Assembly: GCA_004563195.1 (NCBI GenBank)
Contig: SFTJ01000004.1
Span: forward strand, 26,439-90,438
From: a bacterium
GTDB lineage: Bacteria; Bacteroidota; Bacteroidia; Bacteroidales; Muribaculaceae
DNA length: 64,000 bases
Reading direction: 5' to 3'
Within the stretch, counting starts at the first letter, position 1, and every line of letters begins with the position of its first letter. Under the pieces are notes generated by a model that saw only the letters and a program-made list of their open reading frames with translations, made no database searches and was not told the origin of the DNA. A program made the translations under genes and the position numbers. Below, piece after piece: positions 8,007 to 17,217 of this stretch.

Positions 8007-9971
8007 ATGACAGAAGAATTAGAAGAATTAGAAAATCAGACCGGCGAATACAAAGCCTCGAATATTCAGGTGCTCGAAGGCCTTGAAGCCGTAAGAAAAC
8101 GCCCTGCCATGTATATCGGCGACACCAGTGTGAAGGGTCTTCACCACTTGGTGTCGGAGGTAGTAGATAACTCTATCGACGAAGCTCTTGCAGGATATGC
8201 CAACCGTATCGACGTTACCATAACCGAAAACAATTCGATTATGGTGGTCGACAATGGTCGTGGTATCCCTGTAGATGAGCACGAAAAACTCCATAAGTCG
8301 GCGCTCGAAGTGGTTTTGACCGTGCTTCACGCCGGCGGTAAGTTCGACAAGGGTTCTTACAAAGTGTCGGGTGGTCTTCACGGCGTGGGCGTGTCGTGCG
8401 TCAACGCTTTGTCGACTTATCTTCGCGCCGAAGTGCGTCGCGATGGCAAGGTGTATATGCAAGAATATGCCTATGGCAAGCCCACCAGCCCGGTGAGAAT
8501 CACCGGCGACACCACGGAACACGGCACCACTATATATTTCTCGCCCGACCCCGAAATATTCACCGAAACGGTCTACGAATACTCTCGCCTCGCCAACCGC
8601 TTGCGCGACTTGGCATACCTTAACGCCGGTATCGTGCTCACGCTTACCGACTTGCGCGACCGCGACGAAAACGGCAACCCGCACAGCGAGCGTTTCTTCT
8701 CCGAAACCGGCCTTAACGACTTCGTGCGCTACATCGACTCAAGCAAGGAACCGCTTATCGATGACGTTATACACATCTCTACCGAGAAGCAAGGCATTCC
8801 CGTGGAAGTGGCTATGACCTACAACACCACTTTCAACGAAAATGTGTTCTCGTTTGTCAACAACATCAACACCTACGAAGGTGGTACTCACCTCACAGGA
8901 TTCCGCCGCGGTCTGGGCGCTACCCTTCGCAAATATGCCGAAGATGCCAAGATGCTCGAAAAGGTGAAGGTGAAAATCGACCCCGATGACTTCCGCGAAG
9001 GCCTCACCGCCGTTATCTCGGTGAAGGTGCTCGAGCCGCAGTTCGAGGGTCAGACCAAAACCAAACTCGGTAACAAGGAAGTGATTGGCGCCGTAGAAAC
9101 CGCCATTCGCGAAGCGCTCTCAATATATCTCGAAGAGCACCCCAAGCAGGCTAAGACTGTGGTCGAAAAGGTTATCCTTGCCGCCACTGCTCGCCATGCA
9201 GCTCAGCAGGCTCGCGAAAAAATCACTCGCAAGACTCCGCTACTCGGTGGCGGACTACCCGGCAAACTCGCCGACTGCTCAAGCCGTAACGCCGAAGACA
9301 GCGAACTCTTCCTCGTGGAGGGTGACTCGGCAGGCGGTAGCGCTAAGCAGGGCCGCGACCGCACTTTCCAAGCCATTCTGCCGCTCCGCGGTAAAATCCT
9401 CAATGTGGAGAAGGCTATGGAGCACCGCGTGCTCGACAGCGAAGAAATCGTGAATATGTTCAAGGCGCTCGGCGTGACCATCGGTACCGAAAACGACCCT
9501 AAGGAAGCCAACTTGAGCAAACTCCGCTATCACAAGATTATCATCATGACCGATGCCGACGTCGACGGTGCTCACATCGGCACGTTGCTTATGACTTTCT
9601 TCTTCCGCCGTATGCGTCCTATCATCGACAACGGATATCTCTACCTCGCCACTCCGCCTTTGTATAAGGTGTCGAAGGGTAACCGCGAAGAGTATTGCTG
9701 GGACGAACTCCAGAAGCAACGCTTCATCGAGGCTTACGGTCAGGGCGACGAAAAGAACATCAAGATTCAGCGATACAAAGGTCTTGGTGAGATGAACCCC
9801 GAACAGCTTTGGGAAACCACTATGGACCCCGAAAACCGCATCCTCAAGCAAGTGCAGATAGAAGACGCTGCCGAAGCCGACCGCATTTTCTCGATGCTTA
9901 TGGGCGAAGATGTGGAACCTCGACGCCAGTTCATCGAAGAAAACGCCACTTACGCCAACATCGATACATAA
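8007..9971 (+). CDS. gyrB: DNA gyrase subunit B
   Basis: A 654-residue protein in the usual short Bacteroidetes GyrB size. In order: GHKL ATPase (VLEGLEAVRKRPAMYIGD at the start, EVVDNSIDEALAG, DNGRGIPVD, GGLHGVGVSCVNALS), transducer domain, then TOPRIM (LVEGDSAGGSAKQGRDR; IIMTDADVDGAHI) and the C-terminal IQRYKGLGEMNPEQLWETTMDP. With GyrA it introduces negative supercoils. It stands alone on the plus strand with divergent genes to its left and a strong terminator 50 bases after its stop. Confidence 0.98.
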   Translation: MTEELEELENQTGEYKASNIQVLEGLEAVRKRPAMYIGDTSVKGLHHLVSEVVDNSIDEALAGYANRIDVTITENNSIMVVDNGRGIPVDEHEKLHKSALEVVLTVLHAGGKFDKGSYKVSGGLHGVGVSCVNALSTYLRAEVRRDGKVYMQEYAYGKPTSPVRITGDTTEHGTTIYFSPDPEIFTETVYEYSRLANRLRDLAYLNAGIVLTLTDLRDRDENGNPHSERFFSETGLNDFVRYIDSSKEPLIDDVIHISTEKQGIPVEVAMTYNTTFNENVFSFVNNINTYEGGTHLTGFRRGLGATLRKYAEDAKMLEKVKVKIDPDDFREGLTAVISVKVLEPQFEGQTKTKLGNKEVIGAVETAIREALSIYLEEHPKQAKTVVEKVILAATARHAAQQAREKITRKTPLLGGGLPGKLADCSSRNAEDSELFLVEGDSAGGSAKQGRDRTFQAILPLRGKILNVEKAMEHRVLDSEEIVNMFKALGVTIGTENDPKEANLSKLRYHKIIIMTDADVDGAHIGTLLMTFFFRRMRPIIDNGYLYLATPPLYKVSKGNREEYCWDELQKQRFIEAYGQGDEKNIKIQRYKGLGEMNPEQLWETTMDPENRILKQVQIEDAAEADRIFSMLMGEDVEPRRQFIEENATYANIDT

Positions 9972-10021
9972 TTTATATTATTGATGTCCGATAAAAGTTG
10001 ACTAACAAAAGAAAAATATGG

Positions 10022-10061
10022 CTCGGCTATCGTTTTCACGATGGCCGAGTCTGTTTTTTTT
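10022..10061 (+). terminator. Rho-independent terminator of gyrB
   Basis: An 11-bp stem, CTCGGCTATCG (10022-10032) with CGATGGCCGAG (10039-10049), one G-T pair, loop TTTTCA, followed by eight T at 10054-10061. Confidence 0.9.
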
Positions 10062-10158
10062 GATTTCCAAGCCTCATCAGTCCGCCGCCCACACTTGCTT
10101 CACCGTTCTCGCCGCAAAAAACATCCGCGGAATCGATGTAAAATCCGACCTATGGGTC

Positions 10159-10228
10159 AAAAAATACCGACACTCCCACAACGCACAGGGCAAAAGCCCC
10201 AAAGCGCCGCGGGAGTGTTGCGTTTTTT
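10159..10228. terminator. Nested, bidirectional terminator-like hairpin
   Basis: An outer stem ACACTCCC (10170-10177) with GGGAGTGT (10211-10218) encloses an inner hairpin GGGC-AAAA-GCCC (10188-10199). A T tract (10223-10228) follows on the plus side, and six A (10159-10164) precede the left arm, so it can also end the leftward Stealth transcript. The rest of 9972-10323 shows no gene I can support. Confidence 0.65.
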
Positions 10229-10323
10229 ATGTTTCTCCCTCAAAAGCAGTTGATAACTACTCAAAGAGTATGCTCAAGCCACCTTTGCTGCAAAAAACTC
10301 ACAACTCCGGGGGCAGTTTGTTA

Positions 10324-11256
10324 TTATTTCTCAAATTGCGACTTGTCAGGAAAAAGCGTGCCGAGAAAATCGATAGCACATTTTCGGTCGTCATCGTTGG
10401 CAAACTGCGAGTCATTCATACAGAATAACATGGGATTGTATTTCTCGAACTTTCGATAAAGTTTTCTATTATCGATGTGAAACCTAAATGAAGTGCGTTG
10501 AGTAACATATTGCATATGCGCGCGCTTTTCTGCCAAAGGCACATACGAATAGATATTTCGTTGAATATCATTCATCGAGCGCACATGATTGGTAAGCGTG
10601 GCACTTATTTCTTTGTCGAAGACTTGCCTTGTATGCTCATAATTGCTCTTGAGGTATGCATCGATATTATGGTGGGTTTTACCACTGTAATAGGTGCCGT
10701 ATTTTTTCTCCACCAACAATGCTGCGTTGTGAATGGTTTGTAGATAGTTGCTCAATTGTTTTCCCTGTACTTTTGTCTTAAATAGGAGATACCATTTTCT
10801 AAATGGTCGGCGATTAAATCGTATGATGGGCAACAAATCTTTGGCAAAAAAAGTGTCAGGAGTCACCGGCTTGTTGAAATACAGATCATCGTTGCCATAC
10901 AGGAAATGCTCCGAAAGTCCGGGAATCTTATGCAGATGATGCTCTATTATTACCGAATTAAAACAAGGCAAACATTCGGCGGGCAGAATCTCGGTATGGT
11001 CCACAATTTGAATCTTCGGATGCGTTGTATCGAGCCATTCCGGCACTTGATTGTCGGTAACGATAAAAATCTTCCGTATCCACGGTGCATACTTCTCTAA
11101 CGAACGCAAACTATATTTTAATTCATCATTACTTACATACCGCCCCTTACAATTCTTTTCATCTTTCGACGGTTCTCCTATACAGGCATTGCGCTTTGCT
11201 ATCCACTTCGGGTCATTGCCGTCGACCCAAAGATACACGAAATCAATGTCAACCAT
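10324..11256 (-). CDS. Stealth-family glycan phosphotransferase
   Basis: A 310-residue protein with the conserved regions of the Stealth family. CR1 is at the N-terminus (DIDFVYLWVDGNDPKW). CR2 is NDELKYSLRSLEKYAPWIRKIFIVTDNQVPEWL (about residues 44-78) and EHFLYGNDDLYFNKP (about 115-130). CR3 lies around THHNIDAYLKSNYEH, and the C-terminal CR4 is FCMNDSQ. Stealth enzymes transfer sugar-1-phosphate from a nucleotide sugar to make phosphodiester-linked polymers, such as capsules, or to modify glycans. It is the last of five leftward genes and the second Stealth copy in the cluster. Donor and acceptor are unknown. Confidence 0.88.
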   Translation of the reverse strand: MVDIDFVYLWVDGNDPKWIAKRNACIGEPSKDEKNCKGRYVSNDELKYSLRSLEKYAPWIRKIFIVTDNQVPEWLDTTHPKIQIVDHTEILPAECLPCFNSVIIEHHLHKIPGLSEHFLYGNDDLYFNKPVTPDTFFAKDLLPIIRFNRRPFRKWYLLFKTKVQGKQLSNYLQTIHNAALLVEKKYGTYYSGKTHHNIDAYLKSNYEHTRQVFDKEISATLTNHVRSMNDIQRNIYSYVPLAEKRAHMQYVTQRTSFRFHIDNRKLYRKFEKYNPMLFCMNDSQFANDDDRKCAIDFLGTLFPDKSQFEK

Positions 11257-11266
11257 ATACTTAAAA

Positions 11267-12052
11267 TTAAAGGTTTATTCGTTCATTTATTTCGGGGTAA
11301 TGCTCTATTATCGCATTTAAAGCCGAGAGGTTACGGTCGGTTTTCCCCTTAAAGTTAATCGTTTTCAACGACAATTCTTTAGGTTTGTCTAACCCGCGAG
11401 GCTTGTTGTGCCCAAATGGCACCGGTATCACCGGGTAACCATTCATAACTCCTGCCGCCCAAAACCAAATGTCATCGGTACTCGGAGCTATTTTGGTAAA
11501 CAAATCCACATCCATCATATCTTTACGCAAGGAATGAGGAGGATATAACACGCCTCCCACTCCTGTCTGCAAATTCAAGTAACTCTTATGTATTCTCTTA
11601 AAAAGGAAATCATACCAACGGTATTTTTTCCACTCACGATATGGCTTGCCCAACTTTATACGCTTTGCACGATGAGCCAACACCGCATCGGGTATTTGAG
11701 CATGTAGGTTCAACAAATCCTCCAGCATATGCCTATTGTATGCCACATCATCATCTAAAGTAACGATTATCGCTTCGGGAAAATCGATTAATGCCGGAAT
11801 GAGTTTGCGATAAGAACGTATATCCCTATCGTAATTCCTAATCTCAAAAATGGGACTGCTCTCCGATAGCGCCCTCAAACTTTCCGGAATCCCGTTTTCT
11901 TCGAATTGCGCAAAAGTGAGGTAAAGTATTAATTTGTCGGGAAGGACAGAGCCGTTCAAAACCGATTTAATAGCTTGTTCAGCATATTTAATTGCCGCCG
12001 GGAATGACGTCAACGAAACCACAACTTGATGTTTTTGCATGTTAGAAGCCAT
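11267..12052 (-). CDS. Glycosyltransferase, GT-A fold (family 2-like)
   Basis: A 261-residue protein starting at the ATG at 12052 (MASNMQKHQVVVSLTSFP). A longer frame begins with TTG at 12070 and is less likely. The N-terminal VVVSLTSFPAAIKYAEQAIKSVL and the DDD motif in IIVTLDDDVAYN (about residues 87-98) are those of a nucleotide-diphospho-sugar transferase. APSTDDIWFWAAGVMNGYPVIPVP follows as an acceptor-side element. No membrane segment is seen. It lies between GT92 and Stealth genes with gaps of 45 and 10 bases, so it probably works on the same glycan. The donor sugar is not known. Confidence 0.78.
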   Translation of the reverse strand: MASNMQKHQVVVSLTSFPAAIKYAEQAIKSVLNGSVLPDKLILYLTFAQFEENGIPESLRALSESSPIFEIRNYDRDIRSYRKLIPALIDFPEAIIVTLDDDVAYNRHMLEDLLNLHAQIPDAVLAHRAKRIKLGKPYREWKKYRWYDFLFKRIHKSYLNLQTGVGGVLYPPHSLRKDMMDVDLFTKIAPSTDDIWFWAAGVMNGYPVIPVPFGHNKPRGLDKPKELSLKTINFKGKTDRNLSALNAIIEHYPEINERINL

Positions 12053-12097
12053 ATATAATTGTTTATACAAGAATCTGAAAAATAAATCTCACAGTCG

Positions 12098-13009
12098 CTA
12101 CTCCGATACGCAAGTGTAGCTTGGTAACGGGCTCTTATCTTCTATGTCGTTGAGATCATATTGGTCGAAATACTCCGATTTTACGGTTTTCTGCTTACCG
12201 CTGGCTCTTCCTCGGGCTTGTTTTTCGATAAATTCCTCATACGATCTCACAGCATAATGGTTAATACGGATAATATCTTGCTGGGGTTCTCGGTTTCGAA
12301 AATTCTTTTTCACGGGTTGAGCGTGCGAATCTGCTATATATCCCGATATCTTTGCCGCCTCGTGACATCCTATCATCGCAAAAACCCTGCGGGGATTTAC
12401 AATGCTTTTCACATGACGATTCAAGTAATGGTTAGGGGCGGAATGAAATCGAAATCTCTCCATCATCGTTCCGGGCGTCTTGGTTTTTCTGCCTCCACTG
12501 CCATATACCAGCCAGTTGATTTCTACCGCGGCAAACGACTCAAATCTCGTAAGGAACTCCGGTATCGAAGCATCCTTTAGGGGTACTATAAATTCGTCTA
12601 AATCGATAAATGCAATCCATCGAGAAGCAAAACGATTGTGTTCCAAGCAATCATCATAAGCGGCTAATTGGCGTCGGTGTCCCGGCCAATATTTGTATTC
12701 CACTATGCCCGATTTGATATAGGGGTCGAGAATGCTCTTCGTATCGTCGGTGCTTTCGTTATCGTATACATAAAATTTGTCCACACCCTGCTTCAGATGC
12801 CATTCTATCCATTCCTTGAAATACGGCCCTTCGTTTTTGGCTATTGCACACACCGACAAGTAATGCTTCGGGCTCGTATGGTCTTTCTTTATTTGTGTCT
12901 TGAGCCTGATGGCATTAATCAAACCGAATCTCAGTATTCCTCTCCATCGGTTTCTTGTCATCTTGTGCGGGATTACCCCGGCTATTATTTCGGCGAGAAC
13001 CTTGTTCAT
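12098..13009 (-). CDS. Glycosyltransferase family 92 protein
   Basis: A 303-residue glycosyltransferase. HYLSVCAIAKNEGPYFKEWIEWHLKQGVDKFYVYDNESTDDT (about residues 48-90) and WIAFIDLDEFIVP (about 130-142, with the DxD element) are classic GT92 blocks. INHYAVRSYEEFIEKQARGRA closes the domain. GT92 members add galactose or related sugars to surface glycans. It is the third gene of the leftward glycan cluster, 19 bases after the first Stealth gene. Base composition is lower in G+C than in the flanking housekeeping genes, as for the whole cluster. Confidence 0.87.
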   Translation of the reverse strand: MNKVLAEIIAGVIPHKMTRNRWRGILRFGLINAIRLKTQIKKDHTSPKHYLSVCAIAKNEGPYFKEWIEWHLKQGVDKFYVYDNESTDDTKSILDPYIKSGIVEYKYWPGHRRQLAAYDDCLEHNRFASRWIAFIDLDEFIVPLKDASIPEFLTRFESFAAVEINWLVYGSGGRKTKTPGTMMERFRFHSAPNHYLNRHVKSIVNPRRVFAMIGCHEAAKISGYIADSHAQPVKKNFRNREPQQDIIRINHYAVRSYEEFIEKQARGRASGKQKTVKSEYFDQYDLNDIEDKSPLPSYTCVSE

Positions 13010-13028
13010 CGTATATTATAACTTATAT

Positions 13029-14033
13029 CTAAAGTTCAAAACTCGATTTTTCGGGCAATATATGCTGAAACGCATTCTTGATATTATCTATCACGAGGTC
13101 GTAATTGCGTATGTGAACATTATCGTTCAGGCAGATAAGGGTATACGACTGTCGGTATATTGCCTTAACCGCCTGCTTGGGGCGAACCATAAGCGGGAAC
13201 ATCTTTGTATCCTTATATGTATTATACGGCACAAAATTGCCTCGGCATATCTGCCATGTACGGAAAAGTTCGGGAGTATAGTCGGTCAGAGCCCGAAATT
13301 TGTTGACCGATGTTTCTGTAAGTTCTTTTTCTGCGGCTGCCCACACCTCATTAAATGTGCTTTTTAGATACGGTTGGGCATTGTGTGGCGTGCGGAGGGT
13401 GATGAATTTATCGTAGAAATAAAGGATGTAATTCCATCGTGCCTTTATTCCATAACTTTTATCAAACCATTTGTCGCGATGAAGCGCCATTACTTCTTTC
13501 TTGTCGAAGTGACGATTGATGATTTGAATATTATTCTTTATTCTCCTATACCACTGCGACCATGTAGGATTGTAGTCAAACACAGCTATATCGCAGGGAA
13601 GCCCGTTTTGAAAAAACCGTTCTTTCCCTAAGTGGTTAATTATATAGAAATCGTCGTTGAAATACACAAAATGCTCTGCCAATCCCGGTATTTTGTGCAT
13701 ATATCGCTCTATAACCACTGAGTTATATGTAGGCAAAAACTGCGTCGGTATGAAATCTTCATGATTAACCAAATGGATTTTCGGATTATTCTCATCAAGC
13801 CATTCGGGCTTCTGACCATCGGTTATAAAATGTATCTTTCGCACCCATGGAGCAAACTTTTCCACCCCTCTAAACCAATATTTTAAGAATCCATTGTCTC
13901 TGAACCGGGCTTTCGAAACTCCGTTCTTGCTGTTATTCTTATTATTGGAATATTGGGCGAATTTGGCTTGCCATTTGGGATCGTTCATGTCAACCCATGT
14001 AATTACAAAATCAATATCCATATTTTGTTGCAT
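13029..14033 (-). CDS. Stealth-family glycan phosphotransferase (second copy)
   Basis: A 334-residue paralogue of the gene at 10324-11256. CR1 is DIDFVITWVDMNDPKW; CR2 is FLKYWFRGVEKFAPWVRKIHFITDGQKPEWL plus EHFVYFNDDFYIINHLG; CR3 is around TPHNAQPYLKSTFNEVW; CR4 is LICLNDNVHIRN. The two copies differ along their whole length, so this is not a recent duplication. They probably transfer different sugar-phosphates or use different acceptors. It follows the acyltransferase gene by 29 bases. Confidence 0.88.
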   Translation of the reverse strand: MQQNMDIDFVITWVDMNDPKWQAKFAQYSNNKNNSKNGVSKARFRDNGFLKYWFRGVEKFAPWVRKIHFITDGQKPEWLDENNPKIHLVNHEDFIPTQFLPTYNSVVIERYMHKIPGLAEHFVYFNDDFYIINHLGKERFFQNGLPCDIAVFDYNPTWSQWYRRIKNNIQIINRHFDKKEVMALHRDKWFDKSYGIKARWNYILYFYDKFITLRTPHNAQPYLKSTFNEVWAAAEKELTETSVNKFRALTDYTPELFRTWQICRGNFVPYNTYKDTKMFPLMVRPKQAVKAIYRQSYTLICLNDNVHIRNYDLVIDNIKNAFQHILPEKSSFEL

Positions 14034-14062
14034 TAGTTGATAAAAAATACTCTTTTTCTTCG

Positions 14063-15010
14063 TTAATTATCCGAACTCATAGCATATTTAAAGCGATTGT
14101 GAGTCCATAAATACAGTTCGGGGCGTTGTCGAATCTCATTTTCCAATCGTTGGAAATACAAGTCGGTCAATTCAAAATCGGGCAGTGATTTCGGATTGTC
14201 GTGAAGCGGTGTAAATTCACATTCATAATATCCTCTTTTCACCCTTCTCACGCTCGCAAACAGTGCATCGTAGCCAAAATGCTTTGTCGCTTTTTCCGTT
14301 CCTATCAGCACCGGTATATTGTGGTTTAGAAAGCGGGTGTAATATTTCACCTCTCTTCTTTTTGGCGACTGGTCGGCTATGAAGCCTATCATATGGGCTC
14401 GATTGTCTGTTGCCAAATTTGCCATAAACCTCACTGTTGTTCGCATCTCCACACATTTATTCCCCATTCGTTCGCGCATACTCTTCATGATTTTATCCAT
14501 CGATTCGTTACGCAGTTTTCGATAGATTTGCGCCACCACAGCATCTTCATGCAGCCATAAGCCTATTGTAGTCAGCCACTCCCAATTGCCATAATGTCCT
14601 AAAAACACCGAAATCGATTTACCCTCGGCAAGCATTTCATTCACTCTTTCCATATTGGTAAATTGCATTCGCCGCTTTATCTCTTCGGGGCTGATTGTGG
14701 CCATTTTGCAGCTCTCAAGTGCCATATCGATAAAGAAATGATAGAATTTCTTCTCGATTCTCACTATCTCGTCGATGCCTTTTTCGGGGAATGACTCTGT
14801 CAAATTCTTTCTGACTATCTTACGGCGATAACGCACCACGAAATAGAATGGATAGAAAAGAATGTCGGATAGCACATAGAGCACCTTAAAGGGGATATAT
14901 GATAAAACCTTTATAAGAGAAAGTACAACATAATAGTGCAACATAGCAAACGACATAAATGTTTTAGCATCATTTATATTTTTCAACAAACAGTTTTCAG
15001 TTTCACTCAT
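14063..15010 (-). CDS. Lipid A biosynthesis acyltransferase, LpxL/HtrB family
   Basis: A 315-residue membrane-anchored acyltransferase. A hydrophobic segment (about residues 20-60, LHYYVVLSLIKVLSYIPFKVLYVLSDILFYPFYFVV) precedes the catalytic GHYGNWEW, which holds the H-x4-E motif. FIADQSPKRR and VLIGTEKATKHFGYDALFA are the later conserved blocks. The family puts a secondary acyl chain on lipid A, or acylates related lipids, at the inner membrane. It is the first gene of the five-gene leftward cluster with two Stealth proteins and two glycosyltransferases. An internal ATG (14956) is an alternative start. Confidence 0.88.
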   Translation of the reverse strand: MSETENCLLKNINDAKTFMSFAMLHYYVVLSLIKVLSYIPFKVLYVLSDILFYPFYFVVRYRRKIVRKNLTESFPEKGIDEIVRIEKKFYHFFIDMALESCKMATISPEEIKRRMQFTNMERVNEMLAEGKSISVFLGHYGNWEWLTTIGLWLHEDAVVAQIYRKLRNESMDKIMKSMRERMGNKCVEMRTTVRFMANLATDNRAHMIGFIADQSPKRREVKYYTRFLNHNIPVLIGTEKATKHFGYDALFASVRRVKRGYYECEFTPLHDNPKSLPDFELTDLYFQRLENEIRQRPELYLWTHNRFKYAMSSDN

Positions 15011-15281
15011 AAGCAGCTATTATATGTCATCAAAAATCGTGCGATTGCCTCCTACGGCAAAACTCTTGATGATGGGTTGTGAAATTTCCGATTCTGCCCA
15101 TGTATCTGCATGTGTAGGGATAACAGGCTTCGCCAATTCCGAAAAATCGAAACGAGAAAAGTCTTTTATCCTTTTTCATGCAAAACATAGTTGACAATGG
15201 GCTGATCAGCGAACTGAAATCCGACTTAATACCCCCATTTGTCAATATAGCATCGTATCTCATATATCCTCTATATAATTC

Positions 15282-15334
15282 TAAAACTCATTTTTGAAAT
15301 CCCTCTCTTATGAAGAGAGGGGCTTATGAGTTTT
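15282..15334. terminator. Long two-part inverted repeat downstream of the aminotransferase
   Basis: An outer arm AAAACTCAT (15282-15290) pairs with ATGAGTTTT (15326-15334). The inner arm CCCTCTC (15301-15307) pairs with GAGAGGG (15315-15321) around TTATGAA. It sits between the aminotransferase stop (15542) and the acyltransferase start (15010), both leftward, and could end the aminotransferase transcript. The remainder of 15011-15541 shows no supported gene; short frames there look random. Confidence 0.55.
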
Positions 15335-15541
15335 CAAAGGTACGTAAAATATTGCAAATTGGGGAGTTATTTTGTGAGAAAGTTCACCTATGATGTATAA
15401 AAAGCGCAAAAAAGCGGAGCGAAAATGTGTCAGGAGAATGTGTTGAAAACCTCTCGATAAGAGGCAGTTCGTCATTCTCCGATACATTACCCGATTGCGC
15501 AAGCGAAGTAGCTTCTACAAGATTTGCATCTCAATAGGCTA

Positions 15542-16801
15542 TCAGCGATTATTGTATGCTTCGAGGGCTTTTTCGAGTATCATTATGGCGCGGCGTAGGT
15601 CGTCTTTGCACAGCACATACGCAAGTCGCACTTGGTCCTTGCCCAACTCGGGATTGGTGTAGAATCCGGCTGCAGGTGCCATCAGAATGGTCTCGCCAAC
15701 GGGCGCCTTGTCGCTACCTCCCGAGATGCGCAGTGTGGGCGTCACCTCGTCGCTGTAACGAAATTCCCGCAAGCACCAGGCGCAGAACTCTTCGGCATCG
15801 TCGACAGGTAGTTTTGCCACTGTGTAGAACGCGCCCATAGGGATGGGCGTGTAGCATCCGGGTATGCGGTTCACACCATCTATCAAGCACTTGCGGCGCT
15901 CGGTGTATTCCTCATACACTTCGCGCGAATATGCCTCGGTGCCTTCTATCGATGCCTCTGCCACTATCTGTCCTATCAATGGCGGACTCAATCGGGCTTG
16001 ACAGAACTTCATCACCGTGTCGCGCACTGCCTTATTTTTGGATATAAGCGCGCCTATGCGTATGCCGCACTCCGAGTAGCGCTTGCTCACCGAGTCGATG
16101 AGCACCACATGTTGCTCTATTCCCTCGAGGTGCATGGCTGAGATGTAGGGCGAACCGGTGTAGATAAACTCGCGATACACTTCGTCGGAGAACAAATAGA
16201 GATTATATTTCTTCACCAAGTCGCGTATCTGGCGCATTTCGCGCTGGGTATAGAGATAGCCTGTTGGGTTATTGGGATTGCATATCAATATCGCCTTTGT
16301 GCGCTCGTTGATGAGTTCCTCAAATCGCTCCACCTTGGGCAGACAGAAGCCCTCGTCGATGGTGGTAGCCACAGTGCGTATCACGGCTCCCGCCGAGATG
16401 GCGAAACTCATATAGTTGGCATACGCCGGCTCGGGCACTATTATCTCGTCGCCGGGATTGAGGCAACTCATAAAGGCAAAAAGCACTGCCTCAGAGCCGC
16501 CGCTGGTGATGATTATCTCATCGGCATTAAGTTTTATCTGATAGCGGTCGTAATAGCCCACCAATGCCTCTCGCAGCGAGCGATAGCCTTGCGACGGACT
16601 GTATTCGAGCGTGGTGCGGTCAATCGATTTGAGCACATCGAGCGCCTTTTGGGGCGTTGGCAAGTCTGGCTGACCTATGTTCAACCTATAGATTTTCACT
16701 CCTTCGTCTTCGGCTGCGTAGGCAAGCGGTGCCAATTTGCGTATCGGAGAAGCGGGCATCTCCTCGCCTCTCATCGATATTTGCAATGTTCTTTCTGTCA
16801 T
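15542..16801 (-). CDS. Pyridoxal-phosphate aminotransferase, class I/II (aspartate aminotransferase-like)
   Basis: A 419-residue fold-type I aminotransferase. Key parts: NIGQPDLPTP at about 43-52, YSPSQGYRSLREAL, the PLP-contact ITSGGSEAVLFAF, NPNNPTGYLYT, the SDEVYREFIY block and the Schiff-base lysine in DSVSKRYSECGIRIG. The C-terminal arginine block is VRLAYVL. It probably moves amino groups between aspartate or a similar amino acid and 2-oxoglutarate. It is transcribed alone, leftward. Confidence 0.9.
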   Translation of the reverse strand: MTERTLQISMRGEEMPASPIRKLAPLAYAAEDEGVKIYRLNIGQPDLPTPQKALDVLKSIDRTTLEYSPSQGYRSLREALVGYYDRYQIKLNADEIIITSGGSEAVLFAFMSCLNPGDEIIVPEPAYANYMSFAISAGAVIRTVATTIDEGFCLPKVERFEELINERTKAILICNPNNPTGYLYTQREMRQIRDLVKKYNLYLFSDEVYREFIYTGSPYISAMHLEGIEQHVVLIDSVSKRYSECGIRIGALISKNKAVRDTVMKFCQARLSPPLIGQIVAEASIEGTEAYSREVYEEYTERRKCLIDGVNRIPGCYTPIPMGAFYTVAKLPVDDAEEFCAWCLREFRYSDEVTPTLRISGGSDKAPVGETILMAPAAGFYTNPELGKDQVRLAYVLCKDDLRRAIMILEKALEAYNNR

Positions 16802-17217
16802 TCTCTACTTATTCTGTCTTATTTTGCCCCTCCTCTGCGTTTTTTTGGGGGCGATTAATAAAATATATACACACTTTTTGGTCATAGCTTACGGCATCGC
16901 TCTGATGCATAACCCTTTACCACATGCACAATGCAGCCTTTTGCGGCTTATGCATTGCTTTGAGTTTGCAATATTCGCAATTTTTCCCGTAAAGTGCAAG
17001 AAATTTGACAATATTTACATCATTTTGAAAAAATATCACCTCTTTTTTGTAGTCTTGCCTAATATAAAAGCAATGCCCAAAAATTGCATTTTGCTAACAA
17101 TCAACCAAAAATACCACACTAAAAATAGCACTAATTAGAAAAAATAGACCTATATTTGCATCGACCAATGGCATTTTGCCAATATGGACGGTACTAATCC
17201 TCTAATTCTTGTGCACT
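16802..17217. other. Intergenic region between divergent aminotransferase and ansA genes
   Basis: About 415 AT-rich bases with no supported gene. A TATATTTG box at 17151-17158 (plus strand) fits the -7 element for ansA but has no clear -33 element. Downstream lie 60 bases of leader before the ansA ATG. Confidence 0.5.

Noticed and set aside
10018..10428. 136-residue plus-strand ORF after gyrB
   Set aside because: It runs through the gyrB terminator and into the 3' end of the Stealth gene, has no family features, and begins next to the terminator stem.
15030..15502. Two short minus-strand ORFs of 77 and 64 codons
   Set aside because: No family resemblance or start signals; they cover hairpin DNA.
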